The position numbers were made by a program, and so were the translations under genes. From the NCBI GenBank assembly GCA_038087015.1, contig JASBNA010000034.1, positions 62,001 to 126,000 of the forward strand: a stretch of DNA of 64,000 bases, written 5' to 3'. The notes beneath the pieces are model-generated. The model did not search any database. It had not been told where the DNA came from and saw only the letters and a program-made list of their open reading frames with translations. Within the stretch, counting starts at the first letter, position 1; every line of letters starts with the position of its first letter. This document shows, one piece after another, positions 22,226 to 33,582 of this stretch. This stretch comes from Cerrena zonata. Taxonomy: Eukaryota; Basidiomycota; Agaricomycetes; Polyporales; Cerrenaceae.

Positions 22226-23951
22226 TTAAAATTCATAATCTTTATCCTCTATGCTCAACCGTAGTCTTTCATGATTTCCTAATTCCATCAACCATGTTGG
22301 GTCGTAAGCGTTACGCGGTAACTTTTTGACTGGTGCGGAAAGACACCCAACTTTGGTTGAGCGACACCTGCGTCGTGGGGGTCGACCTCTTGAATGTCCC
22401 TTATCTTCCACTGGTGGGTCGAATTTACGGAGCCACGTGCTCACGGCAGTAGAGCGCCAGGGCTTAAGGAGAGTACGGTTGAATTTGATCCCGTTCTCGT
22501 CAACATCTGATTCGTCTGAGCTCATACTGTCACGACCCAGGCGGTCGAGCATTATCAAGTCAACGCCAACGGCGCGTTTCCGACGGGCATTCAGGATCTA
22601 TCAAGTAGTGTTAGATATATCATTGTACAACATATCAAGATTGCTTACTTTCAATTTGCGATCGTCTCTTCTGTGACGGCTTTTGTGGGAATCGATTACC
22701 ACGTGGTTCTGGGTTTTGAGTCGAAAAAGAGACTGGAGTTGTTTGAGGTGAATAAAAAACATATGTTCTAGCAGGTTTGAATCTTGCCGTTCATACTTCT
22801 GGCAGGAATTGAAGCTTCGAGCGAACACACGAGCAACTGATTGATTGTACTCGGAGTGTGGGTCCTTGCGAAGATCAACCTTGAAGTTTGGTAGAATGCA
22901 GCATTCACCAAGATTCGGGTTGAAAACATTTACCTCGTCCTGTGCCGGCAGGAGATTCTCGTTGAAGTCGTCTGTACTGTTGTTGCGACCCATTAACAGT
23001 CTCATGTGGTCTCTGATCTCTTCCTGAAGATGTGTCAGTGATGCGAATCATGATAACGGAATTATTCTTAAGGGTTGTATTTACCTGGAGCCGAGTCCTT
23101 ATTTGAGGAACAAGAAAATCCTCTCGACGCTTGTTCAGTCCCGTGACAGGGGCAGCTGGAGCATGTATCGCTGTACGCTGAGTTGTTCGACCTGCCGTTG
23201 CACGAAATTCCTCCCATAATGACGAGAGACTTTCATTAGCGGCGGAGAGACCCCCTGTTATTCGGTCCAAAACGCGTGCGGGGATAATTACGTTCCTCGC
23301 AACCGGGCGAGTATGAGTTTCTGCGCACCGTGGCCCCCGAATTTGTGCTTCCGTCACTCGAGGTGTGGATTCGCTAGACGTATTGACGATGTGAGTCGAG
23401 GGGAGGGTTAGAACTTGGGAAGCTCGAGGGGTGGACTCTCTGTTGTGGGTCGAGAGACGAGATTGGGAAGCCCGAGGGGTGGACTCTCTGCTGTGGGTCG
23501 AGAGACGAGATTGGGAAGCCCGAGGAGTGGATTCTCTACTCGTATGATCTACAGGGTTCTGCAAGCAAGTTAGACTTGAAGGTCGAAGAGACCAAAACCT
23601 GCCAACATACCGACATCTCCGAGTCGTCATCTGTGCCACCTAATGACCCGTAGCGCGAATCGTTATCGTCATCTGCTTGTGACTCATAGTCGGCCTGTTC
23701 ATAGCGGAACATCAGGCTTAGTGCCAGGAAGTAACAGTAATCCCATGTCACACTTACAAAAGGGTTGGGCGAAGGCGATTGAGAAAAATGGGATCCAACT
23801 GAACCTTCAGACACCTGTGTATGGTAAATACGCGTCGGTTCTTGAAAATAAAGAAGGAACTTACGGAGCTGCTTCTATACCATTCCTCAAACGCGTTGTA
23901 GCTATGGAACCTCGGTGTTTCGGCAGGTCGTTGTTGGCCTGCACCGGCCAT
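22226..23951 (-). CDS. CACTA-associated second protein, copy A (ORF2-A)
   Basis: The start is MAGAGQQRPAETPRFHSYNA at 23951; six to seven exons end ...HERLRLSIEDKDYEF at 22226. The N-terminal part has three tandem copies of a 16-residue unit (SRESTPRASQSRLSTH and variants, about 23550-23400). An acidic DDDNDSRYGSLGGTDDDSEM precedes it. The C-terminal half contains LGECCILPNFKVDLRKDPHS, a helical segment, LGRDSMSSDESDVDENGIKF and LPRNAYDPTWL. The same order occurs in ORF2-B (29709-33582), defining a family. In both cases the gene is immediately upstream of, and co-oriented with, a TNP2 gene. I infer an element-encoded accessory DNA-binding or regulatory protein, analogous in position to plant TNPA; there is no direct evidence of activity. 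The gene looks intact. Confidence 0.7.
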
Positions 23952-24063
23952 ATTAGTAGAGTATCGTGTAAACATACGTATAACTATCAGAAATAGGCCC
24001 TGCGGCTGGGGATGGGAGAAAGGGTGAGTGGATAGTTAAAAAGAGAGACAATGATACGCCTTG

Positions 24064-24083
24064 TTACGCACCGCGGTGCGTAA
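24064..24083. repeat. Perfect 20-bp palindrome TTACGCACCGCGGTGCGTAA
   Basis: The sequence equals its own reverse complement over all 20 bases. It lies 113 bp upstream of the ORF2-A start on the divergent side, a position suited to a dimeric DNA-binding protein. Zn2Cys6 factors often bind CGG..CCG-type inverted sites; here the core is CACCGCGGTG. Confidence 0.7.
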
Positions 24084-24342
24084 TACTTATAGCTAACATG
24101 GACAAGACAAAGGCCAAATTTCGAGCTACCATGACTAGCAACGGCGAGAGATTGGGCCGTCAAAGTCAAATGTGGCCAGTCAAAGATGTGGCGTATATTT
24201 GGCCCGGGGTCGGACATTTGATCATTGGGATGGCCCAATGCTTATTACCTGTGTATGTCAATGGTTCGATCGCGAAACAAACAAATGGAAGATCCCATAC
24301 ACAATGACTCGCCTTGAATTTGGGCCAATAAACCTCTACACT

Positions 24343-24358
24343 CCCCCCCCCCCCCCCC
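24343..24358. repeat. Homopolymer C16 tract
   Basis: Sixteen consecutive C. It is either a genuine mononucleotide repeat or an assembly-sensitive site; the exact length may be unreliable. Confidence 0.8.
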
Positions 24359-24733
24359 AACATGTACGCCCAGCTCAGAGGAGAACGATATCAGATAACC
24401 AACAGATAAATAAGATGACAGAGTAAGACAAGGAGAGATATCGAGGATTAGTGAGACGGGAGCTGTGGGTAAATTGGCAGTTTGATCATGATTCGAGCTG
24501 TGATCATGAGTAGGCGGGACAGAGCAACGAAACAAAATCCCCGACCACGAATGTTGACAATCTCGTTCAATGAGCTCACCATGACATGGCTGGCCGCACT
24601 GACCAATCGTCGATCGATCATTGGACCGCAGTCCGTAGACCCCGTGACAAGGTCTTAGCCAATTGGCCACCCACCGCGTAGGTCTCATACCTTGCCATCG
24701 AACCAACACCATCAGCTCTACAGAACTGCTTAC

Positions 24734-26168
24734 ATGGAAGCCTATTCTAATCGGACTAATACTCCAGCAAAGGTATATGAATCATTTTATCCCTCTGAAC
24801 GTTCTTACTCACATCTCACAGAGTATTCCTTTCAATCGCAGACAATTTTCTCGCTGCCTCCTCTCCCCAAATACCCTCAGAGTGTAAGAGATGACTTGAT
24901 CCTCATACGCTCTCTCTAATGATCTCTATAGCTCTCCTGCGCATGCTGCTCTTAGTACTGACACGCGTGACACACGTATTCTTCCTCAGCCGTCCCTCCC
25001 AACTCGAGAAATGACTCGAACACCTCCGTACAACGGTGGTCAGAGTACGAATGGTGACTCTTATACGCCTTCCGCCACCCAAGAGGTATATAGGAGCACT
25101 TCTCGGGAGCTACCCTCAAAGAAGAATCCTTTATCAAACGTCAACCACAGACAGACAAATCCTTTCAACCAGACAACAACATCGGAGCTTAACTTCTGGG
25201 ACCCTTCTCTTCAGAATGGTGTAGCTGCTGGCTCTATGGCCGTTTGTATTCTCTCGCCTTCAGCTCTCGGAACTCGCTCATCCATGAATCTACAGGCTCC
25301 TCCTGTCGAGTATCGCGGCCATACATCCACGATCTATTCCCCGGAGAGTGTTGGTGGCTCTGGTCCGCACGACCCCCTCGCCGGCAACCATCAACATCAA
25401 TGCGCCCGCACCCATAACTCTATCAATCAATTCTCTTCTCCAACTATGAGGTCCTCGTTGAGTAGTTCACGCCACTCATCACCGGCCATGTCAGAGTCAA
25501 CGGAGGATGATTCCGCTTACGAAAACGACTCTGCAACAGATTCTAGCTGTGACGCTGTTGATTCTGACTTCAAAGCTATGGACTCTGACTATGAAGCTGA
25601 CCCTGGAATGGAGTCTGAATCCGACTCTGATGCTGAGACCGGGCCCGATCTTCCGCGCGTAAGGTTTACTACTACTCCTAGTGCCTCCCCTCCTGCGATT
25701 GCTCGAGCTCGAGCTTCAGCTCCATCCTCAAGCACAATTGTCATCCCCTTATCAAGTCTATCTAAAACACTGCGTTTTATGAAGAAGGACGGTCAATTCC
25801 TGACTTATAGCTTCACCGCCCATAACGCCATTGAGGTGCCCCCCCAACTTCCTGGACTTGGTATTGGTACACTATTTGTTCGTCTTGACTCCAGTAGTCT
25901 GGACGTTCTTCAAGTCTGGGTCTGGTCTCAAGAAAACAACTGGCGTACTGGTGAAGATGGCGATGCGCATCCAACCCTCCCTCACCGCTGTCTTTCAATC
26001 AGAAGTATCGCTGGGCGGACTGAAGCAAACTGGGTTCTCAAAAATACCTACAAGACCTATAAACAACGTGAATTAAGGCAGAAAATGCTATCTCAGGTAT
26101 GAGATTCTTCATTTGTGGAAAATTCCAGCTAATTGTTGTCTGTTCAGTATGGCATCGACTCAGCTTGA
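24734..26168 (+). CDS. Ser/Asp-rich protein of unknown function
   Basis: A long exon (about 24947-26096) encodes most of the protein; two short exons upstream (MEAYSNRTNTPAK from 24734, then SIPFNRRQFSRCLLSPNTLR) splice in phase, and a last exon from 26148 adds YGIDSA. The N-terminal half is Ser/Thr/Pro-rich. A central stretch is acidic with a repeated DSD/DSDYEA pattern (SDFKAMDSDYEADPGMESES). The C-terminal third looks folded: IVIPLSSLSKTLRFMKKDGQ, LGIGTLFVRLDSSSLDVLQV and WVWSQENNWR. I do not recognise the family. It is divergent from ORF2-A and convergent with RING-A. Coding-like frames beyond the proposed stop (26220-26394) leave the 3' end uncertain. Confidence 0.55.
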
Positions 26169-26602
26169 GCCCTAACCCTAGCTATGATGGTCATCAGATC
26201 TCGACTTCTATAGTCTCATGTACTTCTTTCCCTCATACTCCAGCCCTAACTCTCAACGTGCTCGGATCTAGTTATGTATCAATCGCCAATGAATTTCTTC
26301 GTGTGTATGCGGATTATGCTAAGTTTGGTAACATGAATGAGACTGAAGGTGGGGGTTCCGGTAACGCCACCAAATCTCGAGACCAACGCACGTGAGTTTA
26401 CATGTCCATCTCATTCGAAAGCCAGCTTTCATTTTGACGGATAGGATGTCGGCTATCAGAACAACAGCTATCAATAAAGAGTCTGTGCGATAATTTGTAT
26501 ACAGAGTGTGAAGATGGAGGGACGGAAGATTTGGTGTGAAACTAGGCAGACACAAGATACAAAATTGACAGAGAATGGAGCTTTATACAGCAACAGACAT
26601 GG

Positions 26603-27426
26603 TTAGTAGCTGGTCGATGGTCCGGCGCTCGCAGCCTCATCGATATCTGTACTAGCCTTCGGACGGCTCGGGGTCTCTTGAGGATCGTGTCGAGGACGTT
26701 TAGCAGTCGGTTCCGAATCTACAGCTGTTGATGGCAATGTGAATGGGGCAATGTCCTACGAGAGAAGTGAATATAAGACCAATGCTTCAATGGTGAGGAG
26801 ACAGGTATGTACCAGATTCTCCAATTGGTGAAGGCGGTCTTCCAAGAAGGATACAGACTCCATAATTTTGTCGCAGTCTTGCTCGAGTGACTCCAGCTCG
26901 GTACGCAATTCGATGATTTCCTTCACCAATTCGTCAAGTTCCGCTTCTAGGTGACGTTGTGCGTCATTCTGAGCATGACGCCTTTCCCGCAAAAGAGTCG
27001 CCTCATGAGTAAGTTTGCTACTAGTAATTAGCTCGTTTGCGGCACCAGCAAGTGTCTCTGTGTTTGCTCTGATCAGAGCCATATGTGAATAAAGAATAAA
27101 ACACTAACAAATACTCAACTCACTTGCAAACAGCGGACGTTATATTGGGTTCTTTGTCCTCCGGGAGGCACAGGATTTTGACGGGTAAGAAAGAGTCCCG
27201 CAGAATCTCTCCGCTGCACCGAAAGAGACAATCTCGCGAACGTCTGAAATGCTCGCGAATATGTCTATCGCAGAAGATGTGGCCTTTGAGGTATGCACAT
27301 TAGTGGTGTTCAGCCCCTAGTGCACCGGGAATAGAACCTACCACAGGAAATCATAACTGAGTTGGTAGTTTGATGATCTTCGTTAGCAGTGAAAGGCTCC
27401 AGGAGCAGCCCACACATTGGTGTCAT
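26603..27426 (-). CDS. RING-like/coiled-coil protein, copy A (RING-A)
   Basis: Four exons are inferred. Exon 1 (27426-27342) starts MTPMCGLLLEPFTANEDHQT and ends at a split Gly of the CGH motif. Exon 2 reads CGHIFCDRHIREHFRRSRDC, then LFRCSGEILRDSF and ILCLPEDKEPN, with the layout of a RING finger but with Leu where the second Cys of the first CxxC should be. Exon 3 (about 27066-26814) is a long heptad-rich coiled coil (LRERRHAQNDAQRHLEAELD and following). Exon 4 (26755-26603) is a tail with a basic KRPRHD. The gene resembles the second RING/coiled-coil gene at 35277-38706, including the intron that splits the CGH codon. RING proteins usually act as ubiquitin ligases; given the altered cysteines, activity is doubtful. 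Splice phases agree throughout. Confidence 0.55.
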
Positions 27427-28327
27427 CGCTGAATTAAGTAGAGCGGTCAGAGGTGGAGGATTGGGAGCAGTCCGAAGTTATGGGGCGGTCAGAAGTGGAT
27501 GAACGGTCGGGAGGATTTTCACAGCCCACGAGTCCACCTCACCATGGTCTCAAAGAGGTGAAGTATATCATATCACACCCACCCAAAGAGCATTTTTAAT
27601 ACGGTACAGCATGCCTTACATGCATCGAGACTGATGTTGATTAATTCCTCGGACCTCTGGCAGCATAGTGGAATTCCAAACATCGTTAGTGAAGCCAAAT
27701 GGCATTTATTTAAAGGTTGGGGATAGATAGACAACGACCGCATCAGTACTGGTCGAGTCCGAGGTTTATATTTCCAGGGGGTAAGGGTGTTAAACCCTGA
27801 CAGCCGGACTTTGAGCCTTTGAGTGGCAAAAGCGCTTAATAAAGTCACTGAGAACTCTTCAAGCTTCGGTATTCAATCTCCGATCGACAATGGACTCGGA
27901 AATACTGCGACGCTGATTATGTTCTTGTTCTTCTTCCAGAACGTCTAGCTTGATAATCCTATAGCAAGGAAAGTATCATCATATGAATATCAAATCCAAT
28001 CTCCGTTCTTGAATCAATATTCAGTACTAGTACTCTGTACTCAAGCTTCAAGCCTCAGGCCTCAGGCTTGCAACACGATATGCGTGATCACATCCACTCC
28101 AGTCCTCAAGACCTCACCGGGCCTCACTTTTCTATTGCCGATCCCTGATCGCAGCGCTTGAACTTCTTTGTTCGAATCCTCCGCCACGCTTATGATATGC
28201 CTGCCAATTCCATGCCTGTCGCGAGTTTTCCGCTTGTATAAGAGGTGGCCCTGAGCCACAAAGGTGTTTATCTTTCTCTGCCTTGCCCCAAACATTTTCA
28301 ATCTCATATACTGTAATCAATTCACTA
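27427..28327. other. Intergenic stretch
   Basis: About 900 bp without a supported gene. It includes AAGCCTCAGGCCTCAGGCTT at about 28049-28068, one of the CTCAGGCCTCAGG words dispersed over the window. Confidence 0.4.
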
Positions 28328-28823
28328 TGCCATCGTTGAGAAGGTCTATCGGTGACAGCGATGTTGTAAGATTCTACCCTTAACTATCGCATAGATTAAC
28401 CTCATGCTTTCCTAAAAATAACAGACTGCGAAATTTCTCTATGGTCAAGTCTTCAACGCCGACGCTTTGCGATGGAAAGTTATCAAGATTCCGTGTCTCA
28501 TCCCCGTTGATCAAAGACGCACATCGAAGCGCTTCCCAGTTTTTGAGTCGATCCTCGGCCCAGGGGTGATCCACGACTGTGTCGTTATTGGAGAAGACAA
28601 CGATGGCAATGACAGGACATATCATGTTGCCATGCGTTTTAGACAAGACAGAAAACCCAACAAGACTCTTCGGGGCTTGTACAACCACCGTCTCTTCCCC
28701 GTAGATATCGCGGTCATGGCTATTGGTATTCGTGGTCACATCATCGGTACCTATGGGTCACGCGAGAGACGTCTCGCTCGCAGTGCCATACGAGCGTACA
28801 TCCCTTTCTTTATTGAAATATAA
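28328..28823 (+). CDS. Small two-exon protein of unknown function, about 133 residues
   Basis: Exon 1 begins MPSLRRSIGDSDV at 28328; after an intron with GTAAGA donor and AACAG acceptor the reading continues TAKFLYGQVFNADALRWKVI to a stop at 28823. The protein is basic, with GPGVIHDCVVIGEDNDGNDR and LFPVDIAVMAIGIRGHIIGT, and has no signal peptide or obvious membrane helix. The even mix of hydrophobic and charged residues suggests a small globular domain. It lies between RING-A and ORF2-B inside the giant element. I recognise no family, and no second copy was seen in the window. Confidence 0.5.
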
Positions 28824-29708
28824 ACCTTTGCATGGTAGCTAACACACTTTTATTTCTAGTTTTCTAGTCGAACTACACAAGCAATACGATGCGAAAGAAC
28901 AAAGAGGAATTCCACTCCGAATTCCTACGCAAATCGGGGAATATTAAGGGGAAAGCGCACCAGTGTGCCTATTGATTATCTTGTCGCGTTGTGATGGTGC
29001 TCTTTGTAGTCTGTATTTATTATTCTTATAGAAGACACAAACTGGAATTTGTTGTAGAGTTAGCATGTCGGCGAATGTGGCGGCGATGTCAAATCTAGAC
29101 TCGAGTAAACGAAAATGTTAGTAGAATCGGTCTGAATGCAGTGATTGTTTTTCGGCGTATTACTAATATTGAATATTGAGCGCTGAGCCATAAGGAGTGT
29201 ACATTACATAACTACTGCGTAATCAATGATATGCAATATTGATCGATTGTTAACTCGTCTTGTCACATTTTGTACTTTGTTGAACTACTATATTCTTAGC
29301 CTGACCCAACGCAGCTCCAAGAAGGTTTCCTTTATGTCTGAGTCGCTACCGTGACCTCCACGATATACCTTGGCGATTCTCGATACTCATCTTGAAAGCT
29401 TAGACCGCTCCCTTGGCCGCGTAGCTCGTATGAATATGCTGATGAGAGGAGTGTCTCCTCTGGTGTTATCGACTACGGTCTCTCGATGAATGTTCTCTTG
29501 GTACGAAACTCATTTTATCGTTGCATTCGTTGCTTGCCGTCTACGTGTATTAGAGTGCCTCATGGGCCGCTGACCATGCTCGTGGAATGCATTGTGACCG
29601 ACGTCACAGAGACATAGTACCGTGACAATATGCAATATCCTCATCCAACAGTATTGGTTTCTTTGAGACCACTTCCCTTTCTTTAACTTTGCTCTTTTAA
29701 CCGTTCAT
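28824..29708. other. Intergenic stretch
   Basis: About 885 bp. It has a short inverted pair AGAGGAATTCCACTCC/GGAATTC near 28900-28925, and no gene was supported. It presumably contains the ORF2-B promoter at its right end. Confidence 0.4.
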
Positions 29709-32700
29709 ATGCAGGACGACTCCGACGACGGAATCTCGCCGCAAAATTCTGATGATGAGATGTCGTCCCAGGATTCTGACTCAGATGATAATCACAATGA
29801 AAGAACTATGCCAACCTCCGCCACACCTGCACAGACAGGGTACATCAACGGTAAGGTTAACAATTATGATCATAGTAATAAATGTGCTAACATTGAATGA
29901 TTATAAGATAGGGCGCTGGAGTCTGAACATCCTCGCAATTCGGGCCCCGAAGGTAAGTACTTGTTGCATCAGTCCCTGAAGCGATAGTACTCAATATGAC
30001 TCTTACGTTCTCAGAAGTTGTGACGGACTCAGTACAGTGAGTTCTAATGCACGTTCATATGGTGTCGCTGACTATAGTTCTTGCCAAGAATGCCATCGAC
30101 CCGAGATAAAGGCAAACGGAAAGCGTCTGATTATATGGACGACAGTGAACGGGAATCATCTTATTATGAGGACGACAGTGATACCCACCGCGAGCTTGAT
30201 GATGGGATTATGTATCTCGAACTTTCTTCAAAACGGCAAAAACTAACCGGGGGACAAATGTTGGCGGAGCTCAGAAAGCGTTTTGCATTGCCCACCGTGG
30301 TAAGTTATGATAATGATCTTCGTCAAATTAAAGGGCTCAAATAACTTCTATTCCCTTAAGCGTACATTGACTATGGGTAGTGGCTCAACAGGGCAGGCAT
30401 CTTCCTCTCGTGTCGTGGGTGGACCCACCGTAAGTTTCTGCCTTCACATTGTAGTTTTTCGCGCATTTACATATCACGGATTTAGGCAGATACGAGGGCG
30501 GGGACAGAGACGGAATCAGAGGCAGAGACGGAATCAGAGGCAGAGACAGAATCAGAGGCAGAGGCGGAGGTAGAGGTAGAGGCGGAGACCGCAACAGGGG
30601 TGGAGACAGTTATGCCTCGCTTATCGCCCCGGATATCTGACATTCACTTTTCGACAACAGTACGTACTGGTGCATAAATACTTCACTAGCATTGATACTG
30701 AATAGTTCCTTACAGAATCCTACGTTGAGTGAGAATATTCGTGTGGAATCTCACTCAGCACCCGACACAGAAATCGAATCAAGAGAACCTGAACCTCCGG
30801 CTGTGTCCCCTCCAGCACCAGTAGAGCAATTATCACCTTTCAACCATTCTAGTAGTCTTTCATCTTCTCTTACATCTCATCCCCAAGTTCCTCTTGACAC
30901 AATTCGCATGACCTCTCCCCGATACATTGCTACCGCTAGTGTACCCACAACTCCTTCAGCTTTACATGAAGTGATGTTGCCGAGACATCCAAACCAGCCG
31001 CCACCTCCTCTCCGCTCGACCCCCTTTGATCATTCGATAGCGCCATCCACGCTTCCGAGCAACATGGGTCTTTTGTTTCATGACTACGCAATGGCGCCGC
31101 AAACAGGTCCTCCACCCATCCGCCAACCTACCCCACACAATTACGTGGGCCCGTCGACTGATAATCACTCGATGATGCCGCGAATGCATCAAGACCACAT
31201 AGGTTCTCCTCGCCACTCAACTTTATATGATCACCCTATGGCGCCGCCTGTGCAACCTAGCAACATGGGTTCTTCACCTTATGACTCGTCGATGACGCCG
31301 CAAGCTATAGACCACCCTGCTCACGATCACCCAATGGCGTCGCTCATGCATCCGAGTGACATGGGACCTCCGCCTCAGGACCAACAAGTCAATATGGGTC
31401 CTCCACCTCACAATCACTCAGTGACGCCACGAGTGTATTCAAGCAACATAGGTGCTCCTCGCCACCTGACTGTTTCATTGGCGCCGCCCATGCATCCGAG
31501 CAATATGGGTCCTTTGATAATGCCGCCAACTAGTATGGGACACCCACCTCATGATCACCCAATGGCACCGCCCGTGCATCCAAGCAACATAAGCCTTCCA
31601 CCTCATAGCCGGCCGACGACGTCGCGAGTACATCAAGGTAACATAGAACCTCCTTTCCACCACCCTACTTCCTACGATCATCAAATGGCGCCGCCTATGT
31701 ATCCGAGCTACATGGGTCCTCTGCTTCAGGACCAGCACGCTAATATAGGTCCTACACTTCCCCACCAACCTACTCACAATTCCTCAATGGTGTCACCCAT
31801 GCATCCGAGCAACATGAGTCCCCTACCTCATGTTCAACAGATGATGCCGTCAACCAGCATAGGAAACCCATCTCACGATCACCCATTTCCCCACCGTCAT
31901 TCACGTTCACCGATCCCGCATCCTCCGAACCCTTCGACGCCTAGACAAACTATTCCTAGATCGCCTGCTTTGAATCGTTCGGTGTCTCGACAATCAATTG
32001 CTGATATAGACCTGTCCACTACCACTAGATCCCCTCAACTGGCATCGCTTAGCACTACGAACCCAACCGCTGAAACAGGAGCCGTTCACGCAAGGGACGA
32101 AGATACAACTATGGATTTTCAGCCTTCGTCTAGCAATACCCGTGAACACACACCCGCGACCTCTGTCTCTGCAGCGCAAGAGCGCCAGCTCGATGGTTCC
32201 AACAACCAAGAATTTCGTGTAGAATCTGTCGTGAGTGGCAGGCCATTACGGAACGACGGTGAGGCTAATATGTTGATGTGGTTTTTTTAGGATACACCCG
32301 CGACCGCCATCGTTTTCACGACCCTTGTACAACAAATCGGTCTCCTTAACGAGAACATTATGGGATTGAGAAACGAGATACGAAACCAACAGGCCGAAGT
32401 CCGATTACCACGGCCACCCATGGCTCAAAATCATCCGCACCGTTCCAACATGCGTCTGGATCCTGATTCTCATGACGCAGGCTACAACGCAGACAGTGAC
32501 AACGACGGTAGTGATATCCCCGGGAAACTATGGTCCTCCCGAAAGAGGCGGCCACCCGAGCGCAACAATTTCAATGTAAGCCATCTAGTATCTCTCTATA
32601 CGTACCCATCTCAACTCCTTTTGCGAACTAGAATTCTATCCAGGATCATACTCGTTGTCTCTTACAATTACCAGCTCGTGGCTGGTCTATAAGTCAAGTT

Positions 32701-33582
32701 ACTCTTCCCTCGGAGGTGGAAGTTCGTAATTATGACCCCGACTCTGGAGAATGCTGCACTGAAGATAATTTCCAACTTGACCTTCGGAGCACTAGAGGGA
32801 CTCCTTGGAATACCTCCGCCGCAAGAGTATTTGTTCACAGCTATATCAGATTGGGGAAGTATGCTGAAACGAACAAGGAGAAGATTTCTAAAGCTTTTCG
32901 GAACCATTTAGATTATCTTCACTTAAAGTACAACAGACACTTTGTGCCCACGGACGTTGCCGAACGTCAAAGACGTGAGAAAGCCAAAAACGAGCGTAAA
33001 GCCACAGTAGGGTCTATCTATTCTTGTTACATTTTTTAAACTCATATCATTATCAGCTCTTTCGACGCCGTTTGAATGCTGCTGAGCAGTTAGAGGATCT
33101 CCAACAACATATCACTATTCTGCGACGTCTGGGACCTAATGGGATGAGCAGCGACGAAGAGGATCATGTCAATGGTGTTGTGCAGTATAAAGTGCTGGCG
33201 AAGGAGTGGAGGGCTGACGAACTTGCACCATGGTTACGAGTTTTTGATGCAGCAGCGCGCATGCTTAGGTTGGAGCCATTTCCTCGTCTACGAGGAAGCC
33301 AGCCACGAACCCGACATTCAACGGAGCAACGCGGCTCGACAGCTAGTGGAGTTTCGGGACTTCCTAAAAACGCGTACAACCCGACATGGATTCAAGCACT
33401 GACTGCCTACCAGCGGGAGCAGTTGAGGACGTCGGAGGAACCTTATCTTTTTGAACATTCAGCTCGAGCTTTGTTGTAAGCATACCTCTCTTTCACATTA
33501 GATACCGATCACTGATTGTACTGTTTCTAGGATGGCGCAGGAATATTCCGGGAGCTATAATCATCAGCGGCAATATGTCTGA
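29709..33582 (+). CDS. CACTA-associated second protein, copy B (ORF2-B), enlarged by repeats
   Basis: The start MQDDSDDGISPQNSDDEMSS at 29709 opens an acidic N-terminus, then a basic KGKRKASDYMDDSERES, a Glu/Thr/Ser minisatellite-coded stretch (30490-30600), and a very long exon (30715-32229) made of degenerate Pro/His/Met repeats of the type HPSNMGPPPHDHPMAPP. The C-terminal exons match ORF2-A: SGECCTEDNFQLDLRSTRGT, a helical part, LRRLGPNGMSSDEEDHVNGV, LPKNAYNPTWIQ and a final MAQEYSGSYNHQRQYV ending at 33582. About nine introns with good sites keep the frame, so the gene may be functional. It is roughly twice as long as ORF2-A because of the repeat exon. The truncated second TNP2 copy follows directly downstream. 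An accessory transposition or regulatory role is inferred. Confidence 0.65.
30494..30560 (+). repeat. 18-bp coding minisatellite (about 3.5 units)
   Basis: The unit GAGACGGAATCAGAGGCA is repeated about three and a half times, encoding ETESEA; the unit length is a multiple of three, so the frame is kept. It then degenerates into Glu/Val/Ala codons. Confidence 0.75.
30950..31900 (+). repeat. Degenerate Pro/His/Met-rich coding repeats in ORF2-B
   Basis: Diverged units of about 25-35 codons recur around CATCCGAGCAACATGGGTCC and ATGGCGCCGCC, encoding HPSNMGP and MAPP. At least ten recognisable units occur; spacing varies, so this is an old array under protein-level constraint or slippage. Confidence 0.6.

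Larger units (their letters stand above)
23952..24733. other. Intergenic stretch with palindrome and C16 tract
   Basis: About 780 bp between ORF2-A (minus) and the Ser/Asp-rich gene (plus), thus a divergent promoter region. It contains a perfect 20-bp palindrome (24064-24083) and a run of 16 cytosines (24343-24358), both listed separately. No exon is supported. Confidence 0.5.

Noticed and set aside
24172..24426. Frames spanning the C16 tract giving a poly-Pro or poly-Gly run
   Set aside because: Created by the homopolymer; no splice sites or domain support.
26168..26182. CCCTAACCCTAGC resembling telomeric TTAGGG repeats (another at about 56188)
   Set aside because: Only two units each and internal; far too short to be a telomere or interstitial telomeric tract.
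31475..31777. Minus-strand Arg/His-rich frames opposite the ORF2-B repeat exon
   Set aside because: Antisense shadows of Pro/His/Met repeat codons.
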